This document shows, piece by piece, positions 27,901 through 36,528 of a stretch of DNA of 64,000 nt. The DNA is from Sulfurimonas sp. (lineage in GTDB: Bacteria; Campylobacterota; Campylobacteria; Campylobacterales; Sulfurimonadaceae): NCBI RefSeq assembly GCF_041583195.1, contig NZ_JBFHGL010000001.1, forward strand, positions 248,001-312,000, given 5' to 3'. Numbering within the stretch: the stretch's first letter is position 1; each line of letters opens with the position of its first letter. The position numbers and the translations under genes were made by a program. Under the pieces are notes generated by a model. The model was not told where the DNA came from, searched no databases, and saw only the letters and a program-made list of their open reading frames with translations.

Positions 27901-30900
27901 TGCCATGTCCAAAATATCTTGCAGCATTTGGAGAATATATATCTTCTCCATAAACATCCGTTAGGTCTTGTGCAGCAGTTCCGCTATCTTTAGATGGAGC
28001 TGTGTGATCCATTTTGTAAGTATCTTTTTTTGATGCTTCTCTGGCTTCTGATTCTTTTACTGCTTGTTTAAATGCTTCATCATCCGCTAGTTGCTTCTCT
28101 TTAAAGGCTTTAACTCCGTTATCATGGATATATTTAATGTCTTTTCTAATATCTTCATTTGGCATCTCTCTCCACTTACCTCTTGCTTCAAAGTAAACAG
28201 TATCACTTTCTGGATGATAAAAGTAGTTTTTATCTCTATCCGGATAATAAACCTTTCTTCCACCTGTCTCCGGAAGTCCTTGTTCTAAGCGTTGAGCTTT
28301 CTTTTTCTCTAATAAGCTATTTTGTGGTATAATTGTCTTATTAGGAGAGGTTGAAGTAATTGCTGCCGGTGAAGCAGCACCCTCTCCCATATTTCTATCA
28401 GAATAGTAAGTAATTACTCTTTCTTTTCCATTTTTCGTATTACCTGTTACAACTTTAAAGCTAACGCCATCTTGTGTAAGTTCATATACATTTTTTCCGT
28501 AGCTTTCACTTATATCACCTTTGCGAATTACCTCACCAATCTGTAGTAATTCCTCTTTGCTAACTGCTCCTACACTTCCATTATCTAAGTGTTTTTCAAC
28601 ATGTAAAGCTCCAAAGCCTTTTCCGTTACTTTCAAAACCTTTTTCGTATTTAATTATTGAATCAAGATCGCTTTTTCTTACTTCTGTTGCATTTTTACCA
28701 TTAAATGTTACATTCCAGATACCTCTTTTTTCTTTTTGAGCTTTTGATTTAACAGGTGACATCATAGCTACACCATCATCATATTTAATGATAGGATCTT
28801 CATATTTACCCTCTGCTTTAGCAAGTGTTTCAGTCCATGCTTCACCTTGTCTCTGTTTAGATGAATAATCCATACGGTGTTCTGTAGCTCTTGACTGTTG
28901 TTCACCCCATAGTTTCTGATAATTTTTATATTTTTGATGAGATTTTGCGGTTTGAAACTCGTCTCTTATTACTTCAAGTTCTGTCTCTGTGAATTTATAC
29001 TCTTGATATTTTTCATCTATTATCTTTTGATCTAGTTCATCCCATTTAGCTTGATAATATGCAGCATAATCGTCTTTAACTTTTTTATCAAGTCTTGAAA
29101 TTTCTTTACGGTAGAAGTTTTCCATACCGTTAGATAGTTGCTCACTTGAAGTTAAAGGACTGCCACCTCTCGCCCATCCCTCTTGTTTTTGAACTGCGTG
29201 TTGCACTTCATGTAGGAGTGTAGATTTTAAATCTTTTTCGCCTTGCCAATCACCTACATTTAATGTTATTTTATTCTCTCTAGGATTATAACTTGCTCCG
29301 GACTTTCCTGCACTTCTATCAAACGATACTTTTACATCATTTATATCGTTGTATTTATTCACTAATTCTTCATGTTGAAATATATCACCTAACTTTACTT
29401 CTTGATCTGAATTAATTACTTTGTATAGATTTTCTTTGAACTTAGCAGCATTATCATCTATCTCTCTCATAGTCTTTTTGGTAGCTACATCACTAAAAGC
29501 ACCAATTTCATCACCTTTAGCACCCACAAACATAGAATTTAAGCTATTGCCCTGCTTTTGTATCTCTGGATTAAAATTCACTTTGTTTACTGCATCAGTT
29601 AGAATATCTTTTAGCTTACCTCTAACCTGCTTATTTTTAAGTGCTGTTTTTACTACAGTATATCCACCTAAACCAATGATGAATTTTTCAGGATCTAAAG
29701 TAATATTCCCATCTTCGTCTATTTCTACACCGGCATAAGTAGCTACTGCTGCATTATCCAACCCTCTGCTAAAGAGCATATTAGCTTTTTCCCAATCTTG
29801 ATCAAACGGATTAGGCTCTGCATCCAACTCATCTAATTTAGTTTTATAGTCTATTTCATTAACAGGTTTTTGATTCCAATTAGGATCGTTTTTTAAAGTA
29901 GATAAATCCGCTTCTAGCTTACTTAGTAGGTCCTCTGTGATTTTTCCGTTTTCAAAGTCTTTCACATCTTGTTTTGTAGTGTGGAAGTCATAATTATAGT
30001 TTTTTTCATAAGTTGCCGGTGTAACATCTACTTCATAGCCTTTGCCGGTGTTTTGAGTATTTATCTGTCTTGCAGTTATAAGATTGTTAGGATTTTGGCT
30101 CTCTTTTGCAGATACACCTCTACGCATCTCTAATAACTCATTAAAGCGATCATCTTTAGTGATGTTGTCTATTCTAGTATCAAAATTTGCATTAGCTTGA
30201 ACATTTATAGGATCTATAGTCTGAGAAGTAGGCTCTAAATTGTTCAATCCTAAATCATCACTAGCTTTAGTGGCTTTGGTTTTAGTTAGGAACTCTGCTA
30301 CATCAAAACCCTCGTTTTGTAGTGCTTCTTCTGCATCTTGTGGAGATACTTTACCACTTTTTACTGCTTCACCCAATTTAGCATATTTTTCAAGGTGTGC
30401 TTTTTCAGCTTTGTAACCTGCATAGCCACCAAATAACAGTCCTGTACCCATCTGAATAATTCCGGCAGTAAGAGGGTATTCTTGTTGAAAGTCTTTACCC
30501 ATAAGATCATTAGTAGCATTTATAGCACCTGTAGCTGCTACGTTACCTACTATATCACCTTTAGCAAAAGCACTTCCTACAGCTATTGACTTTTCTGCTG
30601 CTTGTCTAGCATCATCTGTTTTAGCTATAGCTTTACCGAATAAACCTGTTCCTGCTTTTGTTAGTCCACCTGCAGCAAAGGCAAAATCAAGTGTAGTATC
30701 TTGTAAAGGCTGATTTTCAGCTTCAAACCTATTAAAATCTTGGCGATATTCAGCCTGTTTTTTTGCTTCTATACCTGCAGATATTGCTTCTTCTTTAGTT
30801 TGTGGAAGCTGATTAAAAGGATTATCCATCTCTGCAATAGGCTTATTGAAGCCCATATCTGTTTTATATTCAGTAACTTTTTTGTTAAATTTATCTTCTA

Positions 30901-31036
30901 TTTTTGCTAAATCTGCATCACTAAAATCTTGATCTGCTGTATATGAATCCCAAACTCTTTTAAGTGCTACATCCTGCTTTTCAGGTGTTAGTTTTTCAAA
31001 TCTTGGATCGTATATAGTCTCTTGTAATAAGCTCAT
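24920..31036 (-). CDS. Giant polyvalent ejection-type protein (2038 aa)
   Basis: Resembles the large polyvalent proteins that phages package and eject with DNA. Seen, in order: Gly/Ala-rich hydrophobic stretches (about 120-210); a DEDGN-TxDP motif followed by a Gly-rich hydrophobic helix (near 440); a zincin motif LLHEVQHAVQ (near 611); a segment like Barnase/EndoU-type nucleases (about 800-880, with FGALHVEKHL and TKNGKERVITYYSDR); an ART-like segment (about 1060-1130, with TIYRAVP, WVTTSKTY, SIHEWGW); a second DEDGN motif (near 1157); and a helical C-terminal half like LPD38-type regions (MYMFYNASIQGTTRMFKAL near 1690). It is last in the virion operon. Activities are inferred from motifs only. 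Confidence 0.8.
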   Translation of the reverse strand: MSLLQETIYDPRFEKLTPEKQDVALKRVWDSYTADQDFSDADLAKIEDKFNKKVTEYKTDMGFNKPIAEMDNPFNQLPQTKEEAISAGIEAKKQAEYRQDFNRFEAENQPLQDTTLDFAFAAGGLTKAGTGLFGKAIAKTDDARQAAEKSIAVGSAFAKGDIVGNVAATGAINATNDLMGKDFQQEYPLTAGIIQMGTGLLFGGYAGYKAEKAHLEKYAKLGEAVKSGKVSPQDAEEALQNEGFDVAEFLTKTKATKASDDLGLNNLEPTSQTIDPINVQANANFDTRIDNITKDDRFNELLEMRRGVSAKESQNPNNLITARQINTQNTGKGYEVDVTPATYEKNYNYDFHTTKQDVKDFENGKITEDLLSKLEADLSTLKNDPNWNQKPVNEIDYKTKLDELDAEPNPFDQDWEKANMLFSRGLDNAAVATYAGVEIDEDGNITLDPEKFIIGLGGYTVVKTALKNKQVRGKLKDILTDAVNKVNFNPEIQKQGNSLNSMFVGAKGDEIGAFSDVATKKTMREIDDNAAKFKENLYKVINSDQEVKLGDIFQHEELVNKYNDINDVKVSFDRSAGKSGASYNPRENKITLNVGDWQGEKDLKSTLLHEVQHAVQKQEGWARGGSPLTSSEQLSNGMENFYRKEISRLDKKVKDDYAAYYQAKWDELDQKIIDEKYQEYKFTETELEVIRDEFQTAKSHQKYKNYQKLWGEQQSRATEHRMDYSSKQRQGEAWTETLAKAEGKYEDPIIKYDDGVAMMSPVKSKAQKEKRGIWNVTFNGKNATEVRKSDLDSIIKYEKGFESNGKGFGALHVEKHLDNGSVGAVSKEELLQIGEVIRKGDISESYGKNVYELTQDGVSFKVVTGNTKNGKERVITYYSDRNMGEGAASPAAITSTSPNKTIIPQNSLLEKKKAQRLEQGLPETGGRKVYYPDRDKNYFYHPESDTVYFEARGKWREMPNEDIRKDIKYIHDNGVKAFKEKQLADDEAFKQAVKESEAREASKKDTYKMDHTAPSKDSGTAAQDLTDVYGEDIYSPNAARYFGHGNKNMDDESVKIIQAVRGKPYADVTIYRAVPKDLDVKINPDDWVTTSKTYAIEHGDGPLNGNYKILEMKVKAKDLYTDGNSIHEWGWSPEKQPDGMVAMASPSFSGAIAGFGEDEDGNLTFDPTKALAGLAVTAGGYASYKAYRKFKAGKLPEAGTLPDETKLQFAQRMMQDKFNRVKQLIKTKAGSDEIADAINPYQTEELYHGKVEARISDFEADTVEPIMQKIAASKVSIDDLDEYLHARHAIERNKRIYELNGKEFGSGMRDDLAEAIIRKYADNKELNEVAQMVYKMNSDRLKLLYTEGLENEDFIRKIDETYDNYVPLKRIMDNNGPAMRTGRGFDVKGKEIKRAKGSDRAVESPLMHSILAYQETIIRAEKNKVGKSFLDFIEKYPDQSLYEVSGVRHTPMYNNMGEVVGMNPNYQLADNVMHVKVDGKTKEIVIHDPALASAFKNLNAEQMGSLMRGVQKVVRFLASVNTQYNPEFVVSNFERDLQTAMINMPDNIKVNRAKILKDVGPAIKGIFGAERGRNSNEWSKIFMDMKRNGGTTGWLEQYNVSDMKARSQAIIDKYNGELAPKQAFKAVLQYVDDMNTAVENGVRTVAYKMALDSGLSKQKAASIAKNLTVNFNRKGEKGTLMNTMYMFYNASIQGTTRMFKALKDSNKAKGIAAAIAGTGYGLSMYNQSVNADEYDKIPSYVKDTSYIFMNEDGSYKTIKIPYGYNVFKSMGDIAAEYEKGEIKAGDIPKRVLSLMANAFSPISTAPELEQMFTPTVARPFQDLAMNKNFYGGNIKPNDNPFAINNKAEAYNHTKNATEASKGIAKTLNTATGGDQFNSGAIDISPNTLDYLFEYATGGLGKFISRSADAAVKSYKGEDLDVNKIPFVRAAVGETREKAALYKVINMYKDSGTNIYTKNQQDRFYRFAKEAVKAKHMDVSSYKKMVKGFRENQALKEWSKKWNIQSYDDAKKNKDAIRDAIKSGVKIKQIKDFYIKKDQ

Positions 31037-31045
31037 ATACTACTC

Positions 31046-31936
31046 CTATAAATTATTTAATATATCATCAACCGTTTTTTTCTTAGTTTGTGGTTTTTGT
31101 TTTGGTGCTTCTTGCTTATCATCCATCTCATTAATGATAGATGCTGTTAAAGGATCTTTTTTTAGTGCTAGAAAGTCTGTATATGTTCCTTTATAGCCTT
31201 GATTCTTAACAGCATAGTCATACTCTCTTATAGATGATGGAGCAGCGTTATCTCTTTGTTTTTTAAATTTTAAGAAGTCTGTGTAAGTGCCTTTATAGCC
31301 ATGATCTTTAACAGCATATTTATATTCAGTCATTGAAGTAGGTGTTTTCCCTTGACTGAATAGACCACTATATTTATTGTAATTATCCTCTGTTTTGTCT
31401 ATTCCAAAATCATCAAACTGTTTACCAATATTTGATTGTGAAGTATTAATCTCTTTTTCATACTTCTGTTTTTTAAGACCAAAGAGTGTAGTGTCTTGCT
31501 CTAATTTAGCAGCTTGTTGTTTGATACCAAAAAGCTTATTAGCTACACCATTTGCTAACATATAGGTATTATCATTGATTTTTCCACCATTAGCTTTATA
31601 CTCTTGCATTATTAAATTTGTCATATCTCCAGGCGAAGCATTAGAAAATAGCTTTAATTGCTCTTGTGCTTGTGTAGCTCTTTGCTGTAGTATATCTTCT
31701 TCTACTCTTAGTTCATCAGATAAATTGTTATACCACTCTTGATCTCTTTGATAGTTAGCATCATTGTATAGTTGAGCTTGTTTTTCACCATAAGCATTAA
31801 AGAGGTTATTGGTAGTTTTTTCTTTTTGTTGAGCTTGGTTAAATAACTTTGATCTTTGAGCAGTATTTATTATATTGCTCATCATATTTGATCCTGCATT
31901 CATTCCTTGTGCAAATCCGCTTCCATAAGATGCCAT
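31046..31936 (-). CDS. Phage structural protein with tandem YKGTYTDFL repeats
   Basis: I do not recognise the family. The 296-residue protein starts with a Gly/Ser/Asn-rich part and then long helical Gln-rich segments (about 25-170). Near residues 199-228 and 236-262 it has two copies of a repeat (EYKYAVKDHGYKGTYTDFL and EYDYAVKNQGYKGTYTDFL). Such repeats occur in phage virion proteins of unknown role. The Lys-rich tail ends KKTVDDILNNL. It lies between the S74 protein and the giant protein, separated by 1 and 9 nt, so it is probably a virion or internal core component. Confidence 0.7.
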   Translation of the reverse strand: MASYGSGFAQGMNAGSNMMSNIINTAQRSKLFNQAQQKEKTTNNLFNAYGEKQAQLYNDANYQRDQEWYNNLSDELRVEEDILQQRATQAQEQLKLFSNASPGDMTNLIMQEYKANGGKINDNTYMLANGVANKLFGIKQQAAKLEQDTTLFGLKKQKYEKEINTSQSNIGKQFDDFGIDKTEDNYNKYSGLFSQGKTPTSMTEYKYAVKDHGYKGTYTDFLKFKKQRDNAAPSSIREYDYAVKNQGYKGTYTDFLALKKDPLTASIINEMDDKQEAPKQKPQTKKKTVDDILNNL

Positions 31937-31937
31937 G

Positions 31938-33368
31938 CTATACTCCTAGTACCATTGAATAATTAACTCTGTAGTAGCCATCATCTGCCATAATTACAGC
32001 TTCCGGCATAACATCTTTAACCTCTTGTGCTATTACACCTATGTTTGGAATATTAGCTACACCTATTTGTTTAGCTTTATCGTTCCAAGTCCACACATAA
32101 ATGTTGAATCCGTTATATTCACTCACTTTTTGAATATTAGATTTTAATCTAGCATCAGATGCAGCGGCAGCCGGACCCATGATAGAAGCTGCACCTAATG
32201 TAGCACCTGCTCCAACCAATGATCCACCCATAGCACCTTTTCCAGATGCAGCTTGTGCATCAGCATTCCACATACTAGAATTATATTGATTGTTTAGTCC
32301 ACCTATACCTGAAAACATACTACCTGCACCACTAGCAGCATTTGAATATGATTGACTAGCTTGTCCTAAATAGTTTTGTGCAGTTCCTGACATTCCACGA
32401 CCTAATTGAGTATAACCTGTTAAATTAGCTACTCTTTGCTGTCTGTAAGCATCTCCTGACTGAACAGCTTGGTTATATGCTTGATTATTAGCCTGTGCCA
32501 TAGCTCCGGCTTTTTGTCCTGCTAAGTCTGTATATGATTTAGCAGCTATTCCGCTATTAGCTATACCTCTTTTAGCTAATGTGCTAGTAAGGTTATTTTC
32601 TGCTTGTGTATAGTTTGAATCTAAACCATTGAATAAGTTTGCTTTTTGTCTATCATAAACACCCTGGTCTACAGTTCCTAGCTGCTCATTAGCTTGTAGC
32701 ATAGCTTCACGAAGATTTGAATTTGGATCGGCATTGTAGATCTGTTTATTTTCCCATGAAGTTTTATTGCCATTCATCTTCTTTTTTAAAGCATCTATTT
32801 CTTTTTGATATTTATTCGCCTGGTGCATATACTTTTCATTATACGTTACAGTATTATCTTTAGAAGAATTGTTATTGAAAAGATTACTATTTCTTCTAAC
32901 CATTATTCCGTTTCGGAATTCAAAATTAGCATCAGTAGCTAATGGATCATTATTTTGACCTTTGTTTAGCAGTTCAAAATTATAATTAGGATTGCTTTGT
33001 GTTGTTGTTTTTGATTTATCATAATTACCAATAGCTTTATCATATTTATTCTGTAAGAGTTTTAATTGTCGCTCATTAGCAGTTCTTGTATTGTTATAAT
33101 CTCGTTGAGCTTGTTCATAAGCATCTCTCGTAAGAATGTTATCATTTGAAAATCCATTTTCCCTAGAAGCATTCGTGGAAACACCGCCTGTTTCCATCTG
33201 TCTATAGGTATTATTCCAATCCATTTGATTTTGCTCAGATAAATCTTGCTGCCTACCGGCTATATCTATCACAGAATTAATAGCATCTTTATTAGTGTCT
33301 ATTAAATCTAGCTCATTTTGAGTTAATGGTCTTTGAACACTTGTGCTTCCGCCTTTTCCGCCACCCAT
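31938..33368 (-). CDS. Phage protein with C-terminal S74 chaperone domain
   Basis: A 476-residue protein whose C-terminus is a peptidase S74 intramolecular chaperone (about 405-476): SDARLKSNIQKVSEYNGFNIYVWTW, then IGVIAQEVKDVMPEAV and YYRVNYSMVLGV. S74 domains help trimerise tail spikes and fibres and then cut themselves off. The N-terminal part is Asn/Gln/Gly/Ala-rich and helical, with no beta-helix evident, so it may be an internal or connector protein rather than a fibre. The N-terminus GGGKGGSTSVQRPLT is also seen in such phage proteins. Confidence 0.75.
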   Translation of the reverse strand: MGGGKGGSTSVQRPLTQNELDLIDTNKDAINSVIDIAGRQQDLSEQNQMDWNNTYRQMETGGVSTNASRENGFSNDNILTRDAYEQAQRDYNNTRTANERQLKLLQNKYDKAIGNYDKSKTTTQSNPNYNFELLNKGQNNDPLATDANFEFRNGIMVRRNSNLFNNNSSKDNTVTYNEKYMHQANKYQKEIDALKKKMNGNKTSWENKQIYNADPNSNLREAMLQANEQLGTVDQGVYDRQKANLFNGLDSNYTQAENNLTSTLAKRGIANSGIAAKSYTDLAGQKAGAMAQANNQAYNQAVQSGDAYRQQRVANLTGYTQLGRGMSGTAQNYLGQASQSYSNAASGAGSMFSGIGGLNNQYNSSMWNADAQAASGKGAMGGSLVGAGATLGAASIMGPAAAASDARLKSNIQKVSEYNGFNIYVWTWNDKAKQIGVANIPNIGVIAQEVKDVMPEAVIMADDGYYRVNYSMVLGV

Positions 33369-33821
33369 CTACTGCTCCTTGATATGATTTGTTTTGAAGT
33401 GTATAAACTCCGGTGTACCAAATTTTGATTGAATTTTATCAACGCTATTTTTATTTCCGTTGCCTACAAAAGCTCTTGCTTCTACTTCTAAACCTAATTG
33501 CTTTGCATAATTAACAACATTATTATAAAGAAGATATGCTGCTCTTGTTTTTCTAAAGTGTGGTTTTATGTATGCTATATCACCGTAATAATAGGGATTT
33601 ATATATCCTAGATCTTGTATGTAAGCTAAAGTAAATCCTGCTATCTCATCATCTTTTTCTGCAATAACAATATCTTTTCCGCTTCTAAACCAATCCATAA
33701 CAGCACCATGAAAAAAAATATCATCTTTAAGTTGGTTGCTGTGATATACAGTCTTGATTAAGTCTTTAAACATCTCTACCAACTCTGTAAAATCTGCTGT
33801 AGTGGCTTGTCTAATATTCAC
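33369..33821 (-). CDS. Phage GNAT acetyltransferase
   Basis: A 150-residue GNAT-fold protein: N-terminal NIRQATTADFTELVEMFKDL, core strand DIVIAEKDDEIAGFTLAYIQ, and the acetyl-CoA loop as HFRKTRAAYLLYNNVVNYAKQLG. The substrate may be a protein or small molecule and cannot be told. It starts with GTG overlapping the stop of the 55-residue gene upstream (GTGA). Its place inside the virion operon suggests late expression, perhaps to modify a virion or host protein. Confidence 0.8.
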   Translation of the reverse strand: MNIRQATTADFTELVEMFKDLIKTVYHSNQLKDDIFFHGAVMDWFRSGKDIVIAEKDDEIAGFTLAYIQDLGYINPYYYGDIAYIKPHFRKTRAAYLLYNNVVNYAKQLGLEVEARAFVGNGNKNSVDKIQSKFGTPEFIHFKTNHIKEQ

Positions 33822-33985
33822 TTTAGTTTTCCTGTAATCTTATTGATTGCTCTTGCTATAGTTTTTGTGTTTTCATTTACAGGCTCTATAGACTTTATTC
33901 TCTCTATCTCATCTATAATCTCAGATAAAATACCCCTAATAACACTATCTTGTACAAATTTTAGTTTGTTTTTAGCCTGTTTCAT
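33818..33985 (-). CDS. Small phage protein, 55 aa
   Basis: A 55-residue ORF (MKQAKNKLKFVQDS at the start, NKITGKLK at the end) rich in Lys, Ile and Glu, predicted as two helices. It has a GAGGAA Shine-Dalgarno 9 nt ahead of the ATG, and its TGA overlaps the GTG of the GNAT gene. It fills the only gap between the tail-hub-like gene and the GNAT gene. Function is not recognised. Confidence 0.65.
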   Translation of the reverse strand: MKQAKNKLKFVQDSVIRGILSEIIDEIERIKSIEPVNENTKTIARAINKITGKLK

Positions 33986-33999
33986 AGTATCGGTTTCCT

Positions 34000-35559
34000 C
34001 TATTTTAAAACTTCATAATCATAAGCTACTGCTTTTACTTTTGCAAATTCTGTAGTTTTTATTAAGAAAGAAATATGTTTTCCTACTGTGCCTTGTGGCA
34101 GATATATTTTATCTGTTATAGTAGTAATAATTTCCTTATCATCTACAAGCACTATAACTTGGTAGTTTCCTGTGGCATTTACTCTTACTACTCTATATGC
34201 TTTTGTTTGTGTGAAAGTTCCATCGTGGAATTGCTTTGTGCGATATGATATAGATCTGTAGTTTGAATAATCCGGATAATATTCATACTCTTTTCCACCC
34301 TCAATAGTGAAAAATGAGCCTTGTTTTAAGTATGCACTATCTATTGTATCTGTTGCATATTTTATTTTTCCATTGTCCTGGAAGTCAATAATTATTGTTC
34401 TGCCATTAGTGAATAGATAATATTTATTGTGTACTGCTGCAGAATTTTTAAAATCGTAATTGAAAGTGCTATAAACTTCTGTTGAATAATCATCAAAACA
34501 ACTTTCACCGATTACAGGTGCATTAAAGTTAGTAGCAGTTTTAGTTAATACTACTGCATTAGCACCATCAAAAGATAAAATAGCATCGTTATCATCTATA
34601 GTGGATAGCCATATTAACCTACCTGCTAAATTCTGAACAGATCTTTTATCTTTGCAACCATAGTTGTATGGGAGTTTATTAAGTGATATGTTAGACATAT
34701 TAGAGCCGGATAGCAAATACATACTATCTGCTGTAAATATAACTATACCATTACCAATTACCCCTAATCCTGTGATAGTTTGTGGAACAGGTACAAAATT
34801 GTAGGCACTCCAATACTCCGGCTGCCCCTCTAAACTAAAATATACTTTATTGCCTAACGCACCAAAAAATGTTCCGTTTTGCTGAACTAGCATATCTAGG
34901 TTTGCAGGAGGAGCATCATGTAAATGCGTTGTTAATTCTTCTCTGCTTATAAAGAAGTCGTAAATAGAATCTGTATAAGCTGTAGTGGCTATAGGGATTG
35001 TAGCAACTAAATTAAAAGATGGATTTAAACCTCCGGAACGATATAACTTTCTTTGTGTTGCTGTGCCTGGTGGTGAATCTGAAAAGGTGATATTAGCTTC
35101 TGTATCAGTTAAAGTAACTTTCACATATCCCGCAGGAGGAGATTCAAATAAATCGTCATGCACATAAGTGTAAGTGTACCAATAAGTACCGTTTAATAAT
35201 CCTGGACTTCCTGCTGCTGCTCCCAAAGCAGTAGTAGGTGCAGCATGATTTCCTAAATCTGATGTTGTAGTTCCATCATATCTTTTCATTATCCCTGCAC
35301 TATTGGACCAATACAAAAACCCTCCAAACTCTACAAAAAATCTATCTTCATCTGTAGTAATAAGTTGATTTTGTTCTTTATAATAAAATCCATACTTCCC
35401 ACTAATTGTAGTAGTGGTTTCTCTTTTTGATCTTTGGGATTTCAAGCTTCCGGATTGAAAATCTGCATTTATACTAATTGGTGATTCATTATCTGCTATA
35501 AGGTGAGCATCTATTAAATTATTAACACCACCGTTAAAAAGTGCTATTTCTCTTGTCAT
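34000..35559 (-). CDS. Phage tail-hub or nozzle-like protein
   Basis: A 519-residue, beta-strand-rich protein. It starts REIALFNGGVNNLIDAHLI and has many aromatic strand pairs (YGFYYKEQNQLIT, YWYTYTYVHDDLFES, VYFSLEGQPEYWSAYNFVPV, LAGRLIWLSTID). The pattern resembles propeller-like podovirus tail proteins such as P22 gp10 or nozzle proteins that sit below the portal and adaptor; no specific family is claimed. It follows the lysis cassette by 9 nt in the late operon. A structural role is likely, the exact one uncertain. Confidence 0.7.
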   Translation of the reverse strand: MTREIALFNGGVNNLIDAHLIADNESPISINADFQSGSLKSQRSKRETTTTISGKYGFYYKEQNQLITTDEDRFFVEFGGFLYWSNSAGIMKRYDGTTTSDLGNHAAPTTALGAAAGSPGLLNGTYWYTYTYVHDDLFESPPAGYVKVTLTDTEANITFSDSPPGTATQRKLYRSGGLNPSFNLVATIPIATTAYTDSIYDFFISREELTTHLHDAPPANLDMLVQQNGTFFGALGNKVYFSLEGQPEYWSAYNFVPVPQTITGLGVIGNGIVIFTADSMYLLSGSNMSNISLNKLPYNYGCKDKRSVQNLAGRLIWLSTIDDNDAILSFDGANAVVLTKTATNFNAPVIGESCFDDYSTEVYSTFNYDFKNSAAVHNKYYLFTNGRTIIIDFQDNGKIKYATDTIDSAYLKQGSFFTIEGGKEYEYYPDYSNYRSISYRTKQFHDGTFTQTKAYRVVRVNATGNYQVIVLVDDKEIITTITDKIYLPQGTVGKHISFLIKTTEFAKVKAVAYDYEVLK

Positions 35560-35568
35560 TTTATGCTC

Positions 35569-35976
35569 CTATGCGGTAAATAAAACAATCTGATCTTCAT
35601 TTCTCACATCAATATGCAACCAACTCACTCCAAGCTCCATTCCTTTGATATGTGGAAAATCTTTTAAATTATCTAATATATAATTTCTTACTTCTTCGGC
35701 TGTATAGTCACTAAATACAATATCTAAAGCATTAGCGAAAGAGTGTTGTGAGCCATAGCTATAATGTGGACTGTCCGGTGTTCTTATTCCGCTCCATTCA
35801 CGATTGCCATTCCAATAATAATTATTGATAGTCATAGTTCCTAAGTTAAAATGTTCTTTTAGTTTGTCTATACTTTCAATCAGTCTTACATCAACATATC
35901 GCCATGCTTTTTCTCCATACTTTTCATACATAGCTTTTGGTACTAATTCGTGAACTTTGAAATGTTTAGATTTCAT
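35569..35976 (-). CDS. M15-type peptidase endolysin
   Basis: A 135-residue zinc peptidase that would cut peptide links in peptidoglycan. Zinc ligands are visible: H and D in SQHSFANALDIVF and H in WLHIDVR. There is no signal peptide, so it needs the holin to reach the periplasm. It overlaps the o-spanin gene by 4 nt and closes the lysis cassette. DD-carboxypeptidase-like or L,D-endopeptidase specificity cannot be separated from the sequence. Confidence 0.85.
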   Translation of the reverse strand: MKSKHFKVHELVPKAMYEKYGEKAWRYVDVRLIESIDKLKEHFNLGTMTINNYYWNGNREWSGIRTPDSPHYSYGSQHSFANALDIVFSDYTAEEVRNYILDNLKDFPHIKGMELGVSWLHIDVRNEDQIVLFTA

Positions 35977-36206
35977 CTACATCCCTCATTAGCTTTTATC
36001 AACTCTCTATTACACAACATCAATTCTTCTTGTTGTGATTTACCTGTATGCTTAAATCTGTTACAATCCACTTTAGGAACTTTACATGGTACAGTTATGT
36101 ATGTTTTTTTATACTTTACAACTATGTGATCTTTACTAGCACACCCAACACTACTTATTCCAATCAAGCATATAAGTATTGCGTTCAATAGTTTTGTATT
36201 CTTCAC
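35973..36206 (-). CDS. Rz1-like o-spanin lipoprotein
   Basis: A 77-residue lipoprotein: signal sequence LLNAILICLIGISSVGC with a lipobox ending at C22, then a short periplasmic part with further cysteines. It overlaps the Rz-like gene by 56 nt in another frame, the nested layout typical of Rz/Rz1. It should sit in the inner leaflet of the outer membrane and join the i-spanin to fuse the two membranes at lysis. Confidence 0.85.
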   Translation of the reverse strand: MKNTKLLNAILICLIGISSVGCASKDHIVVKYKKTYITVPCKVPKVDCNRFKHTGKSQQEELMLCNRELIKANEGCR

Positions 36207-36528
36207 AGCTTCTCTCCTCTCTTGGTTTTGTAGTGTTTACATCTTTGTAGATGATTTTTGTTTCGACTTTTACTTCACGAGGTAATTTCTTGTAAGCTTC
36301 AAAATCTTTGCGTGTTTTGTCTGCATCTATCGCTAAGAACTGTATAGCCTCATTCTGTTCTGTCAGCGTTTCATCACACTCTGTAAAGTTTACACCTGTT
36401 ATAAGGTGGGCTTTTTCCAAGTTTGACACATCTGTATTTAGAGAACTGATCATGTATTCTCTATGTCCTACATATAGTAAGATCAATAAACCAATGGCTA
36501 TGTATAGATACTGTTTAATGTCTATCAT
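36151..36528 (-). CDS. Rz-like i-spanin
   Basis: A 125-residue protein with one N-terminal membrane helix (about 7-24, YLYIAIGLLILLYVGHREY) and a helical periplasmic part with cysteines (FTECDETLTEQNEAI, RSCEEYKTIE). It fits an inner-membrane spanin. The ATG overlaps the holin stop by 4 nt and its end overlaps the o-spanin gene out of frame. Confidence 0.82.
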   Translation of the reverse strand: MIDIKQYLYIAIGLLILLYVGHREYMISSLNTDVSNLEKAHLITGVNFTECDETLTEQNEAIQFLAIDADKTRKDFEAYKKLPREVKVETKIIYKDVNTTKPREERSCEEYKTIERNTYMLDWNK

